From an uncultured Clostridia bacterium (GTDB taxonomy: Bacteria; Bacillota; Clostridia; Oscillospirales; Acutalibacteraceae): a DNA stretch of 42,505 nucleotides. The notes beneath the pieces were generated by a model that was not told the origin of the DNA, ran no database searches, and was given only the letters and a program-made list of their open reading frames with translations. Shown in pieces: positions 10,139 through 19,224 of the stretch (positions within the stretch are counted from its first letter, which is position 1; the number at the start of each line of letters is the position of its first letter). The translations under genes were made by a program, and so were the position numbers. The stretch covers positions 1-42,505 of the forward strand of contig CALWUI010000029.1 of the NCBI GenBank assembly GCA_944384705.1. The letters are read 5' to 3'.

Positions 10139-11119
10139 TTACCTTATAACCGCCTTCCTTTTTTGTTTGGGTTCTTTAACATAAAAAGGTAGAGTTAATG
10201 GCTCTGTTGTTGGAACATATTTATCGCTTTTAAATAAATTAATCGAAATATAAGCTCTTTTTAAATTTAGCGCAATATCTAAAAAGCTCATTTTATCTAA
10301 GTGGTCTGTCAAAATGCAATAGCCTATTTGGAATTTAAATCTAAAGGCATATATTTTTAGTGCAGATCTATACTTTTTATAGACTTTCTTTTCTTCTAAA
10401 AAATTCCTAATAATACCCAACGATTTTATAAAATCATTAGTTTTTGTTGCATCAATTAACGATATTGTACTACCCTTATGCCGTCTATAATAGTAAAGTG
10501 GCTTATTTATAAAAGATACTTTGTTTGCATAGTAAAATAGTTGTGGGCATATCGCAATATCTTCAAAATACATATCATAAAAAGTAACATCATTTTCTAT
10601 AAACAAGCTTCTCTTAAATAATTTATTCCACATAAAAAAGTGAAACGTTGTATCTAAAATAAGTTTTTTTAGCGCCTCTTCATTTGAATATACTCCTGTT
10701 TTTGCGGTAAATGGCATATAAATTTTTTTGCAGATTTTGTCATAGTAAAGATAGTAATTGCAACAAGCTATCTCGGCAGCATTTTGGGTAGCACTATTAT
10801 ACAGCTCTTCTAAAAAAGTCGGTGCTAAAAAGTCATCACTATCTAAAAATGCAATATACTCTCCTTTAGCTACTTTTATTCCAATATTTCTAGCTCTACT
10901 TGCTCCGATATTACAATTATTTATCAAAACAAAATTTTTATGTTTGCTTGCATATTCCTTTAAAGCAGCCAAACTATTATCAGTTGAGCCATCATTAATC
11001 ATAATAACTTCGTAATCTTTAAAAGTTTGGCTCAGTACAGAATCTATAGTTTTATGAATATATTTTTCCACGTTATAAACTGGTATAATCAAGCTTATTT
11101 TGGGGGCTTCTAAACTCAA
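10139..11119 (-). CDS. Family 2 glycosyltransferase
   Basis: 326 aa, starting at TTG 11119 with AAGGAGAG eight bases upstream. The GT-A domain is clear: ISLIIPVYNVEKYIHKTIDS at the start, MINDGSTDNS, NIGASRARNIGI and the metal-binding AFLDSDD (about residues 90-96), then the acceptor side MYFEDIAICPQL. No transmembrane segment was seen, so it acts at the cytoplasmic face of the membrane, transferring a sugar from a nucleotide-sugar donor. Its sandwich position between two flippase-like genes suggests that it glycosylates a lipid which those proteins move or present. Donor and acceptor cannot be told from sequence. Confidence 0.92.
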   Translation of the reverse strand: MSLEAPKISLIIPVYNVEKYIHKTIDSVLSQTFKDYEVIMINDGSTDNSLAALKEYASKHKNFVLINNCNIGASRARNIGIKVAKGEYIAFLDSDDFLAPTFLEELYNSATQNAAEIACCNYYLYYDKICKKIYMPFTAKTGVYSNEEALKKLILDTTFHFFMWNKLFKRSLFIENDVTFYDMYFEDIAICPQLFYYANKVSFINKPLYYYRRHKGSTISLIDATKTNDFIKSLGIIRNFLEEKKVYKKYRSALKIYAFRFKFQIGYCILTDHLDKMSFLDIALNLKRAYISINLFKSDKYVPTTEPLTLPFYVKEPKQKRKAVIR

Positions 11120-11237
11120 TTTAAAATCTCTCCTTAAAAATTATAAGACTCTTCAACACTTCAACAATAAATATTAATTCAAATAAAAAATTATTATTCT
11201 CTCCAAATCTTTAGATAACATCACTTTCATAATTGTT

Positions 11238-12260
11238 TTAATTTTCTTTCTTATTCCTTACAAATTTAGAAAATGGCAAAGAAATTAAAATTGTAAAATA
11301 ATATGTTATAAATCTAGATAACGCAATAGCTGATTTTATCGTTGTCTCATCAAAAAATGGACTAAAAAATATAGAACTTGCTCCTTCTGTCGCTCCAGAT
11401 GCTCCTGGAATTGGTGCCAGGCTCGAAGTCATTGTAATAAAAGACTGCGCACATATCATGCTTACCATGCTTTCTCCATGCAAATTAAACGCACGGTAAA
11501 TACAATATGGAATTAAAAAAGTAGCTGTAAGTTGAATTGCAGTTAACACATATGTTCTTAAAAACATAGATTTATTTTGATAAAGAGCCTTATTTCCATC
11601 ATGAAATAGAGTTAACTGCTTATTTATAGAATTTATTTTTTCTTCAACATTTTTTAAAATATGCAACTTGCCAAACAAAATAAATGATACTGAAATAATT
11701 TTTGATGTAACCTTTCTATTAAAAGAAAATAACAAAATCGCTGCAATTACTATAGCTTGCATAATAAAACCAGTAATAGCAATAGACCAGACTATTTTAT
11801 TGAGACTATTAAAATAATCAATGCGAATTAAAATTGCCATCATGCTATAAAATGTTAGAACTGTTTGGTAGACTAAAAATTTTTGAACCAGTGCAGAAGT
11901 TGAAGTTCCACTATCTACTCCCTGCTTTAACATAGCATAAACCTGCATAGGTTGTCCGCCAGAAGCTCCTGGAGTAATTGCTGAAAAGAACTGGCCTATC
12001 ATAGCTGAACGAATAGCCTTTTTTATAGTGTACTTTTCATCCATATTGTTGGTAAATTTATAGACTAAATAAATGTCTATAAATAAATTGATTATTTGGC
12101 AGAAAAAGGCCATTGTAAGCCACGTTTTATTAAAACCTTTAGAATTCTTTAACAAGTCAATAAGGCCGTTATCCGAAAAGCATAAATAACCAAATAATAT
12201 AACTAAAAATACTATTAATATAAAATTAAAAACAAATTTAATGCTGATCTTTTTTTTCAT
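11238..12260 (-). CDS. Flippase-like lysylphosphatidylglycerol-synthase TM-family protein (copy A)
   Basis: 340 aa polytopic membrane protein, paralogous to the product of 9059-10105. Shared landmarks: the N-terminal helix after MKKKISIKFV, a Gly/Pro-rich loop MIGQFFSAITPGASGGQPMQ (here with the usual GASGGQP, whereas the other copy reads CLASQP), and APIPGASGATEGASSIFF near residue 290. The C-terminus is Lys-rich and cytoplasmic. No lysyl-transferase domain. It is first in a minus-strand unit with a GT2 enzyme and the second copy. ATG 12260 is preceded by GGAGG. A candidate promoter lies 50-80 bp upstream. Likely lipid or glycolipid translocation; substrate unknown. Confidence 0.88.
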   Translation of the reverse strand: MKKKISIKFVFNFILIVFLVILFGYLCFSDNGLIDLLKNSKGFNKTWLTMAFFCQIINLFIDIYLVYKFTNNMDEKYTIKKAIRSAMIGQFFSAITPGASGGQPMQVYAMLKQGVDSGTSTSALVQKFLVYQTVLTFYSMMAILIRIDYFNSLNKIVWSIAITGFIMQAIVIAAILLFSFNRKVTSKIISVSFILFGKLHILKNVEEKINSINKQLTLFHDGNKALYQNKSMFLRTYVLTAIQLTATFLIPYCIYRAFNLHGESMVSMICAQSFITMTSSLAPIPGASGATEGASSIFFSPFFDETTIKSAIALSRFITYYFTILISLPFSKFVRNKKEN

Positions 12261-12310
12261 TTGTTGCCTCCAAACTGTTCTTTTTGCCGGGTTATAGATC
12301 AGCTATACTT

Positions 12311-12338
12311 TTTATAAAATAACCCATTAAATTATCAA
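12311..12338 (-). promoter_or_regulatory. Candidate promoter of flippase-GT2-flippase unit
   Basis: Minus strand TTGATA (12338-12333), 16-bp spacer, TATAAA (12316-12311), about 50 bp before the ATG at 12260. Confidence 0.45.
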
Positions 12339-12391
12339 TACAGCCTTTTACATATTTTATCAAAACAGTGACAACAAATCAAGCATTAGTA

Positions 12392-13669
12392 TTACTTTGC
12401 TTTATATACAGAGGAAGGCAGCCTTCTTTTCTTTATTATTTTATTGTTTTTATAATATAATTTTTCTGCTTCTACTTTTATATCGTCACTTTTATTTACC
12501 ACCCAAGAATTCACTTCTATTTTGTCGAAATTTTTATTTTTGGGGCCCCATATTTTACATTCTAGTTCTTTGTTCTTCATCGTTGCTTTTATATAAACAG
12601 GATATTTCAGATCATTTCTAAATTTTAAATCTATGCTCTTGTAATCAATTGCTGCATCCAAACCATAGGGTACATACGACGATTTAAATCTATGGTTCCT
12701 TCTTTCTATAATAGTCATGTCTGCTCTAATGGCTGCGCCATAAATCGTTGTCGCTGCTTGACAAATTCCTCCTCCGTAAGTCATTGTAATCGCACCATTT
12801 ATAATTGACGCTCCGGGCAGAAATCCTCTTTTTGGATTATTAGAATCTCCAACCACTTTATTAAATGAAAAAATTTCTCCTGGCTTTAATATCGTTCCAT
12901 TTATTGCTTCCATCGACAATTTCATGTTTTTATTGCTATTATAACTATTTGTCGATATAGTTTTAAATTCTCCAATCAATTGCGTTCTATTCTTTGCATC
13001 TTCTATTGTTGTTGTATTTTTATATTCATATTTTTTTAAATAAATCTTTCCGCTTTTTCTATTTTGTACCAAATTTTTCAACTGCTGTGTTACTTCTTCT
13101 TTATTTAATCTGTAGCCGTCTTTGCCTTGTGCATAGACAAACATCTTTTCACTATTTGGTTCAAATTTTTCTACATGTGCCTCTAATTTTGGATCATCAA
13201 AATTATTTATTATAGTATTTACATTTTTCTTTAGAGATTCTTCATTTGGAACAGATTTTACAACAAATTTGTTTTTATTATTCTTCACTTTTAATAGTTT
13301 AAAATATCGAAAAAACAGGTTTCCTTTTCTTGCATAATTATATGCTAAATCTACAGTATTATTTAGGTTATATTCATAGTCAAAATTCATTCCCGACAGC
13401 TCTAGACTTTTATCTTCACAATATATGGCTATAATTATATTCTCTTCTTCCGATTTCAATCGTTTATAAACCATACTTTTTGCTTCCTCTTTGTCTACCC
13501 CCGAGACATCAACTCCATTTATTAAAATTCCATTATAAAATTTATCAGTGTCTAGATTCGATAATATATACGACATTAAAAAATTAAACATAAATGCTAT
13601 AATTAAAATTAAACAAAAAAGAATTAGGATTATTTGTTTATTTAATTTTTCATAAGGCTTAATAGACAA
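12392..13669 (-). CDS. VanW-family protein with peptidoglycan-binding domain
   Basis: 425 aa from TTG 13669 with GGAGG six bases upstream. Topology: short cytoplasmic Lys-rich N-terminus, one membrane anchor at about residues 14-36, then an extracytoplasmic PG_binding_4-like region opening with GVDVSGVDKEEAKSMV, and a C-terminal VanW domain with NGTILKPGEIFSFNKVVG, GFLPGASIINGA and GGGICQAATTIYGAAIRA. VanW proteins occur widely in Clostridia as cell-wall-associated proteins; the name comes from a vancomycin-resistance cluster, but this does not imply resistance here. It is a single gene between trxB and the flippase unit. Biochemical role of the family is unresolved. Confidence 0.93.
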   Translation of the reverse strand: MSIKPYEKLNKQIILILFCLILIIAFMFNFLMSYILSNLDTDKFYNGILINGVDVSGVDKEEAKSMVYKRLKSEEENIIIAIYCEDKSLELSGMNFDYEYNLNNTVDLAYNYARKGNLFFRYFKLLKVKNNKNKFVVKSVPNEESLKKNVNTIINNFDDPKLEAHVEKFEPNSEKMFVYAQGKDGYRLNKEEVTQQLKNLVQNRKSGKIYLKKYEYKNTTTIEDAKNRTQLIGEFKTISTNSYNSNKNMKLSMEAINGTILKPGEIFSFNKVVGDSNNPKRGFLPGASIINGAITMTYGGGICQAATTIYGAAIRADMTIIERRNHRFKSSYVPYGLDAAIDYKSIDLKFRNDLKYPVYIKATMKNKELECKIWGPKNKNFDKIEVNSWVVNKSDDIKVEAEKLYYKNNKIIKKRRLPSSVYKAK

Positions 13670-13751
13670 TTACATCCTCCTTTTGCACTCCCTTACAATT
13701 AAGCATACTAATGATTGCAATTAATTATGATTAGATTAACTTTCAAAAGGC

Positions 13752-13783
13752 AAAAAATAGCAACAAGCAAAAGCTTGTTGCTA
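13752..13783 (-). terminator. trxB terminator
   Basis: TAGCAACAAGC (13758-13768), loop AAAA, GCTTGTTGCTA (13773-13783): an 11-bp perfect stem followed on the minus strand by TTTTTTG. It lies 16 bp past the trxB stop. Confidence 0.9.
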
Positions 13784-13798
13784 AAAACATATTAAAGT

Positions 13799-14713
13799 TT
13801 ACATTTGAGAATTTAAATACTGTGTTACATTGTTCGCTGCTATTGCTCCATCAGACATTGCTGTAACTATTTGTCTTAGATTTTTCTGCCTTGTATCTCC
13901 TGCAACAAAAACCCCTGCTACATTTGTTTTACAGGATTCATCTGCCAAAACATACCCACTATCATCAAGCTTTATAGCATCAGAAAAAATAGAATTATCT
14001 GGCTCTAGACCAATTGCAATAAAAACTGCAGAAACCTCTATTTTTTTTTCTTTTTCTAGGTTTTTATCAACAATCTTTATAAATGAAACAGTCTCTCCAA
14101 CTCCACCTATTTCATTAACTATCGTATTATACCTTAATTTTATATTATTTCTACTTTTTACTGATTCTAGCAAAAATTTTTCGCCTCTTACTCTATCTTT
14201 GCGGACTAAAAGAGTAACACTTTTGCAAATATTGGCTAAAAACAATGCATCTTCTAGTGCTGTATTACCTCCACCAACAACTGCTACATCTTTGTCTTTA
14301 AAAAAAGCTCCGTCACAAGTAGCACAATAAGAAACTCCGCGCCCCGAAAATTTTTCTTCTCCCTTACAACCAAGTTTTCTTCTTTTTACCCCGGTTGCTA
14401 TTATAATAGTCTTCGCTTCATATTCTCCTAAATCAGTAATTAGCTTTTTTACATTTCCACTTAAATCAACGTCTTTTACTTCTTCAAGCAAAATTTTAAC
14501 ACCTTGTTTTATAACTTGATTATAAATATTCATTGAAAATTCTGCACCAGAAATTCTTTCAACAGCTGGATAATTTTCTACTTCATTTGTACTCGCAACC
14601 TGGCCTCCATAAATGTTCCTTTCAAAAACTACAGCAGAAAACCCTGCTCTGGCTGCATACAAAGCTGCCGTCAAACCAGCTGGCCCTGCGCCTATAATAG
14701 CTACATCTAACAA
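13799..14713 (-). CDS. trxB: Thioredoxin reductase
   Basis: 304 aa from TTG 14713, with GGGAG 11 bases upstream. The longer ATG reading to 14806 would add 31 atypical residues and overlap proS by 41 bp, so it is rejected. FAD/NADPH flavoenzyme that reduces thioredoxin. FAD-binding GAGPAG at residues 8-13; redox-active CATC (C130, C133) in SYCATCDGAFF; NADPH-binding GGGNTALEDA just after; C-terminal FAD motif VFVAGDTRQKNLRQIVTA. Length is typical. It lies 52 bp downstream of proS on the same strand and is probably read from the proS promoter. It ends in a strong hairpin terminator. Confidence 0.97.
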   Translation of the reverse strand: MLDVAIIGAGPAGLTAALYAARAGFSAVVFERNIYGGQVASTNEVENYPAVERISGAEFSMNIYNQVIKQGVKILLEEVKDVDLSGNVKKLITDLGEYEAKTIIIATGVKRRKLGCKGEEKFSGRGVSYCATCDGAFFKDKDVAVVGGGNTALEDALFLANICKSVTLLVRKDRVRGEKFLLESVKSRNNIKLRYNTIVNEIGGVGETVSFIKIVDKNLEKEKKIEVSAVFIAIGLEPDNSIFSDAIKLDDSGYVLADESCKTNVAGVFVAGDTRQKNLRQIVTAMSDGAIAANNVTQYLNSQM

Positions 14714-14765
14714 GCAAAATTCATCTCCCAAAATAGAATATATTTTCAATGCTAATATTAAATTT

Positions 14766-16469
14766 TTACTTTTTATAAAAATTATCGATGAAATTATAAA
14801 GTTCATCGTAATTTACAATATTAGATTCTCGACTAAACCTGTTAACAATTTCAAATTGTTTATTTTCTATATTTCGTTTACTTACAATAATTCTAATTGG
14901 TGTCCCAAGCAAATCTGCATCTGCAAACTGCACCCCAGCTGACAAATTTCTATCATCAATTATAACTTCATACTTTTCCTTCAATTTCCTATAAATTTCC
15001 AAAGCTTTTTCTTTAACACTAGCGTTATTAAAGTTAAGGGCGCAAATTTGAATCTGCCACGGTGCTATATTTTTAGGCCAAATTGGGCCAAAATCATCAT
15101 GAGAAGCCTCTATTATTCCTGCTATTAATCGCCCTATGCCTATACCATAACATCCCATTATTGGTACTTCTAAGGTTCCATCCTTATCAACATATTTCAT
15201 GTCCATACTTTTGGTATATTTCGTTCCAAGCTTAAAAATGTTTGCCATTTCAATTCCACGTTTTATTTTTAACGGGCTCCCACAAATTGGACATTTTTGC
15301 CCTTCCTTTACTTTTGATAAATCATCAAATTTTACTTTTAATTTTAAATCCCTTCCAAAAGAAAAACCTGTAAAATGATAGCCAGTTTTATTTGCACCAA
15401 CTACCATATCTTTTTGACCTTTTAATGATTTATCAAAAAAAACTTTGAACTTGCTTAAGATTTCATCATTTGGTCCCACAAATCCTTCTGTTAACCCGTA
15501 AGATTTTAAATCACTCAATGCTTTAACGTCAGACTGCAAAAGGCTTCTTAATTTTGCTTCATTAACTTCTAAATCTCCACGGATAAATACTATAACAGCC
15601 TTGCCTAAACTGTTAGCATAATATACAACCGCTTTTACTATTTTGCTTTGACTTATCTGTAGAAATTTTGTTAAATCATCTATAGTTTTTATAGACGGTG
15701 TATACAAGAGAGTTTTTTCTTTTTCTAAAGATTCATCGTGCAAGTCTTCAAGCTGCGATGTTGCTACCTCAATATTAGCCTTATATTCACATTCATCACA
15801 AATTACTATTGAATCTTCACCAGCTTCAGAAAGCAGCATAAACTCATGTGCTCCTGTGCCTCCCATCATTCCTGTGTCTGAATAAATTGGAACTACATTC
15901 AAGCCTATTCGTTCAAAAATTTTCTCATAAGCTTTGTATACCTTATCATAATATTCATCCAAATCTTCAAATGAAGTATGAAATGAATACCCGTCTTTCA
16001 TTGTAAATTCTCTAACTCGTATTAAGCCTCCACGAGCTCTTGGCTCATCTCTAAATTTTGTTTGAATTTGGTATATCATAAAAGGGTAGTTAATATAGGA
16101 TTTTGCTTCTGACTTTGCTAAATTAACAGCGGCTTCTTCGTGAGTCATTGATAAAACCATATCTCTTCCAGTTCGGTCTTTTATTCTTAAGAGTTCACTT
16201 CCAACGCCTTCGAATCGACCGGACTCCTTCCATAACTCTGCCGGAACTACCACAGGCAGAATTACCTCTTGGCCCCCGATTTTTTCCATCTCTTCTCTAA
16301 TAATTTTCTCTATTTTTCTTTGGATTCTAACGCAAGGCGTCAACATAGAATATATACCACTGCCAACCGGTCTAATATAACCACCTCTTAACAAAAATAT
16401 ATGACTTATCAAATTGGCATCGGCAGGCTTTGCTTTTAAACGTTCACCAAATAATTTGCTCATTAGCAT
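14766..16469 (-). CDS. proS: Prolyl-tRNA synthetase
   Basis: 567 aa from ATG 16469 (MLMSKLF; a second ATG lies at 16463). A longer reading to 16538 is excluded because the promoter -10 (16506-16511) would lie inside it. Charges tRNA-Pro. It is the bacterial-type (class II, long) enzyme: motif 1 around GGYIRPVGSGIYSMLTPCVR, motif 2 FRDEPRARGGLIRVREFTMK, the inserted editing domain in the middle (about residues 220-400, with GANKTGYHFTGFSFGRDL), a zinc-like CPICGSPLK, motif 3 CYGIGIGRL, then the anticodon-binding domain. The SD is GAGGAG, 13 bases from the ATG, rather distant. No T-box leader: the 5' leader is only about 30 nt. Confidence 0.97.
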   Translation of the reverse strand: MLMSKLFGERLKAKPADANLISHIFLLRGGYIRPVGSGIYSMLTPCVRIQRKIEKIIREEMEKIGGQEVILPVVVPAELWKESGRFEGVGSELLRIKDRTGRDMVLSMTHEEAAVNLAKSEAKSYINYPFMIYQIQTKFRDEPRARGGLIRVREFTMKDGYSFHTSFEDLDEYYDKVYKAYEKIFERIGLNVVPIYSDTGMMGGTGAHEFMLLSEAGEDSIVICDECEYKANIEVATSQLEDLHDESLEKEKTLLYTPSIKTIDDLTKFLQISQSKIVKAVVYYANSLGKAVIVFIRGDLEVNEAKLRSLLQSDVKALSDLKSYGLTEGFVGPNDEILSKFKVFFDKSLKGQKDMVVGANKTGYHFTGFSFGRDLKLKVKFDDLSKVKEGQKCPICGSPLKIKRGIEMANIFKLGTKYTKSMDMKYVDKDGTLEVPIMGCYGIGIGRLIAGIIEASHDDFGPIWPKNIAPWQIQICALNFNNASVKEKALEIYRKLKEKYEVIIDDRNLSAGVQFADADLLGTPIRIIVSKRNIENKQFEIVNRFSRESNIVNYDELYNFIDNFYKK

Positions 16470-16505
16470 AAAAAATAAAAATCTCCTCACAAATAGATAA
16501 GTATA

Positions 16506-16534
16506 ATTATAGCACACTGTGGCTAAGTTTTCAA
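16506..16534 (-). promoter_or_regulatory. Sigma-A promoter of proS-trxB
   Basis: Minus strand TTGAAA (16534-16529), 17-bp spacer, TATAAT (16511-16506). It fixes the proS start downstream of about 16499. Confidence 0.75.
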
Positions 16535-16599
16535 TCATTGCAAAGTCAAAAAATGATTCTATCTGTGTTTTGCAAAATCTATTGTGTACATTATAATAA

Positions 16600-16627
16600 C
16601 TTGACTTGGGTGTAAAGTTGTTATAAA
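16600..16627 (+). promoter_or_regulatory. Sigma-A promoter of the rhamnose/glycosyltransferase operon
   Basis: TTGACT (16600-16605), 16-bp spacer, TATAAA (16622-16627), 38 bp before the ATG at 16665. Divergent from the proS promoter. Confidence 0.6.
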
Positions 16628-16664
16628 ATCTTTAGTGTAAAATATGTCGTGATAAGAGGTTTAA

Positions 16665-17423
16665 ATGAAAAAAATATCGATCTGTATTGTGACTTATAAC
16701 AACGAAAACAATATTTTGTCTGTGCTCGAATGTATTTATAAGTACTCTGAGAATTTTATTGTTGAAACGTTTGTTGTCGACGAAAATTCTTCTGACAGAA
16801 CTGTCGATCTTATTAAAAATAATTTTCCTCAAGTAAACTTGATTGTTTTACCACAGAATAAAGGTTTTGGCTATGGGCACAATCAAGTTTTAGACAGGTT
16901 GGACTCTGATTTCCATGTAATTTTAAATCCTGATATCACATTTAATTCAAATATTTTCGATGGTTTGTCTAAATATTTGCAGGACAACCCTAACGTTTCT
17001 ATTGTTTCACCTATAATTTTAAATGTGGATGGGTCTGTTCAAGATCTTCCTAGGCGTATTCCTAAAATTAAATATTTGATTAGCGGTAGATTAGAACGTT
17101 TCGGCGGTCTTTTTAAAATTTGGCGCGACGAATATACCTGCAGGGGGAAAATTTTTAAAGAGCCTACAGAAGTTGACTTTTGTAGCGGCTGTTTTATTAT
17201 GATTAGAACTGAAATCTTCAAAAAATTACGCGGCTTTGATGAACGCTTCTTTATGTATTTTGAAGATGCTGACCTGACTAGAAGAGCTAAATCATATGGC
17301 AAGACTATATTAAACCCAGATTTTTTTGCTACACACGTCTGGGAACGAACTAGTTCTAAAAAATTAAAATATTTATACATACATATTGCTTCTATGGTAA
17401 AATATTTTAAAAAATGGAGGTAA
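16665..17423 (+). CDS. GT2 glycosyltransferase, WbbL/rhamnosyltransferase-like
   Basis: 252 aa. GT-A fold with ISICIVTYNNENNI at the start, VVDENSSDRTVDLI, LPQNKGFGYGHNQ, HVILNPDITF (DxD-like metal site N-P-D) and the typical late motif FCSGCFIMIRTEIFKKLRGF-DERFFMYFEDADLTRRA. These are hallmarks of the WbbL-type rhamnosyltransferase group, and the gene opens the dTDP-rhamnose cluster, ending 3 bp before rfbA. It likely adds rhamnose to a lipid-linked acceptor in the cytoplasm; donor specificity is inferred from family and context. ATG 16665 with GAGG SD. Confidence 0.88.
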   Translation: MKKISICIVTYNNENNILSVLECIYKYSENFIVETFVVDENSSDRTVDLIKNNFPQVNLIVLPQNKGFGYGHNQVLDRLDSDFHVILNPDITFNSNIFDGLSKYLQDNPNVSIVSPIILNVDGSVQDLPRRIPKIKYLISGRLERFGGLFKIWRDEYTCRGKIFKEPTEVDFCSGCFIMIRTEIFKKLRGFDERFFMYFEDADLTRRAKSYGKTILNPDFFATHVWERTSSKKLKYLYIHIASMVKYFKKWR

Positions 17424-17426
17424 ATC

Positions 17427-18299
17427 ATGAAAGGTATTATTTTAGCGGGTGGTGCTGGAACTAGACTCTATCCTTCTACTTTGGCTGTTTCAAAACAATT
17501 ACTTAATGTATACGATAAACCTATGATTTATTATCCTTTGTCTACTTTACTGTTGTCAAACATACGAGAAGTTCTTATAATTTCGACAGCGCGCGATTTG
17601 CCACTATATAAGGATCTTTTAGGTGATGGCTCTAAAATTGGTGTTCATTTTGAATATATTGTGCAAAAAGAACCACGCGGACTTGCTGAAGCCTTTATTT
17701 TGGGTGAAGACTTTATTGGCCATGATAACGTTTGTCTTATCTTGGGTGACAATATCTTTTATGGTTACAGCTTTAGTGAACGTTTGCAAAAAGCTGCTGC
17801 TCGCAAAGATGGTGCCACTATCTTTGGATATCATGTTAGTAACCCAAGAGAATTCGGTGTTGTTGAGTTCGATTGCGACGGAAATGTATTATCTATTGAA
17901 GAAAAACCTCTAAATCCAAAATCAAATTATGCTATTCCTGGATTGTATTTTTATGATAATAATGTTATTGAAATTGCTAAAAATGTTAAGCCTTCGGCAC
18001 GAGGCGAACTGGAAATTACTTCTATAAATAATGAGTATTTAAACCAAAAAAAATTAAAAGTTGAGCTTTTTGGTCGAGGTATGGCTTGGCTTGATAGTGG
18101 AACCCATAGGGCAATGCTAGCTGCTGCTAATTTTGTTGAGGCTGTGCAGACCCGTCAGGGACTTTATATTTCTTGTATAGAAGAAATTGCTTATAGGAAG
18201 GGATTTATAAATAAGGATAAATTATTAAAATTAGCAGAACACTTAAAAAAGACTGAATACGGTCAATATCTTTATAAGGTGGCAAAAGAAGATAATTAA
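17427..18299 (+). CDS. rfbA: Glucose-1-phosphate thymidylyltransferase
   Basis: 290 aa, standard length. Makes dTDP-glucose from dTTP and glucose-1-phosphate, the first step to dTDP-L-rhamnose. The N-terminal nucleotidyltransferase motif [20 protein letters not shown] is exact for the family. Also seen: [30 protein letters not shown] (metal-binding Asp), GVVEFD, and [20 protein letters not shown], ending with [13 protein letters not shown] 17427 has an ATGGAGG SD. It overlaps nothing, being 3 bp after the upstream GT2 and 28 bp before rfbD, in one operon. Confidence 0.98.
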   Translation: MKGIILAGGAGTRLYPSTLAVSKQLLNVYDKPMIYYPLSTLLLSNIREVLIISTARDLPLYKDLLGDGSKIGVHFEYIVQKEPRGLAEAFILGEDFIGHDNVCLILGDNIFYGYSFSERLQKAAARKDGATIFGYHVSNPREFGVVEFDCDGNVLSIEEKPLNPKSNYAIPGLYFYDNNVIEIAKNVKPSARGELEITSINNEYLNQKKLKVELFGRGMAWLDSGTHRAMLAAANFVEAVQTRQGLYISCIEEIAYRKGFINKDKLLKLAEHLKKTEYGQYLYKVAKEDN

Positions 18300-18327
18300 A
18301 TTCGATTTTTTATTTGGAGGAATTTTT

Positions 18328-19224
18328 TTGAAAATACTTGTAACCGGTGCAACTGGCCAGCTTGGAAGCGAATTAATTTCTGTTTTAAAAAATAAATCAA
18401 GTGAAATTGGCCCCATTGACAAAAAATACTATAAGTGTGACATTTTTTCTGCAGATAGCGGTACCCTTGATATTTCAAGTAAACAAAATATTTCCTACGT
18501 TTTTGAGAAAACTAAGCCAGATATTGTTATAAATTGTGCAGCTTTTACTGATGTTGATGCTTGCGAAACTAAGCCTGAGCTCGCTATGAAAGTAAACGCT
18601 ATTGGACCTTTTTATCTTGCCAAGAACTGTAGCAAAATCGCTGCAAGATTGGTACATATATCTACCGACTACATCTTTTCAGGAGACAACTCCAAACCTT
18701 ATTGTGAGTGGGATATTGCTTCTCCTTGCGGAATTTATGGTAAGTCTAAACTTTTGGGCGAAAAATATATAAACGCCCAAACAGATAAATTTTTTATAAT
18801 TCGTACATCTTGGCTATATGGATATAACGGTAAGAATTTTGTTAAAACTATATTAAATTTAGCTAAGGAGAAAAAACAGATTAAAGTTGTTAGAGATCAA
18901 ATTGGAACTCCTACAAATGCAAATGATTTAGCTCACCATATATTAAAAATCGCTTGCACTGAAAATTATGGAATATATCATTGCTCAGGGAATGGCCATC
19001 AGACCTCTTGGTTCGATTTTGCTTCTTTAATTGTTAAATATGCTGGGCTAAATTGTCGTGTAGAACCTTGCTCCACTCAAGAATTTTCTAGGGCTGCTAG
19101 ACGACCTACGTATTCTGTTCTTGATAATTTGATGTTACGGTGTACGGTTGGTGATGAAATGCGAATTTGGCAAGATGCTCTTTTTGCTTATATAAATAGA
19201 TTAAAATTGGAGGGCAAAATATGA
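18328..19224 (+). CDS. rfbD: dTDP-4-dehydrorhamnose reductase
   Basis: 298 aa from TTG 18328 with GGAGG seven bases upstream. NAD(P)H-dependent short-chain dehydrogenase fold that performs the last step of dTDP-L-rhamnose synthesis. Rossmann motif VTGATGQLGSEL at the N-terminus; NCAAFTDVDACE; catalytic Tyr/Lys in YGKSKLLGE (around residue 140); HISTDYIFSG; IRTSWLYG. About ten residues longer than many homologues, mainly in the segment YYKCDIFSADSGTLD. The stop overlaps the rfbB start by 4 bp (ATGA), indicating translational coupling. Confidence 0.97.
   Translation: MKILVTGATGQLGSELISVLKNKSSEIGPIDKKYYKCDIFSADSGTLDISSKQNISYVFEKTKPDIVINCAAFTDVDACETKPELAMKVNAIGPFYLAKNCSKIAARLVHISTDYIFSGDNSKPYCEWDIASPCGIYGKSKLLGEKYINAQTDKFFIIRTSWLYGYNGKNFVKTILNLAKEKKQIKVVRDQIGTPTNANDLAHHILKIACTENYGIYHCSGNGHQTSWFDFASLIVKYAGLNCRVEPCSTQEFSRAARRPTYSVLDNLMLRCTVGDEMRIWQDALFAYINRLKLEGKI

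Noticed and set aside
12289..12325. GGGTTAT/ATAACCC as terminator of an upstream minus-strand gene
   Set aside because: It lies upstream, not downstream, of the flippase gene, has a 23-nt loop and only a 7-bp stem, and overlaps the candidate promoter.
12392..13669. VanW-family gene as a vancomycin-resistance determinant
   Set aside because: VanW proteins are common in Clostridia without resistance, and no vanHAX or regulator genes are near.
13830..14330. Plus-strand open frame of 166 codons
   Set aside because: It lies antisense inside trxB, has Ser/Thr-rich translation without family features and no SD; a shadow of the real gene.
14714..14806. Longer trxB start (ATG 14806)
   Set aside because: It overlaps proS, adds residues not found in thioredoxin reductases, and the SD GGGAG points to TTG 14713.
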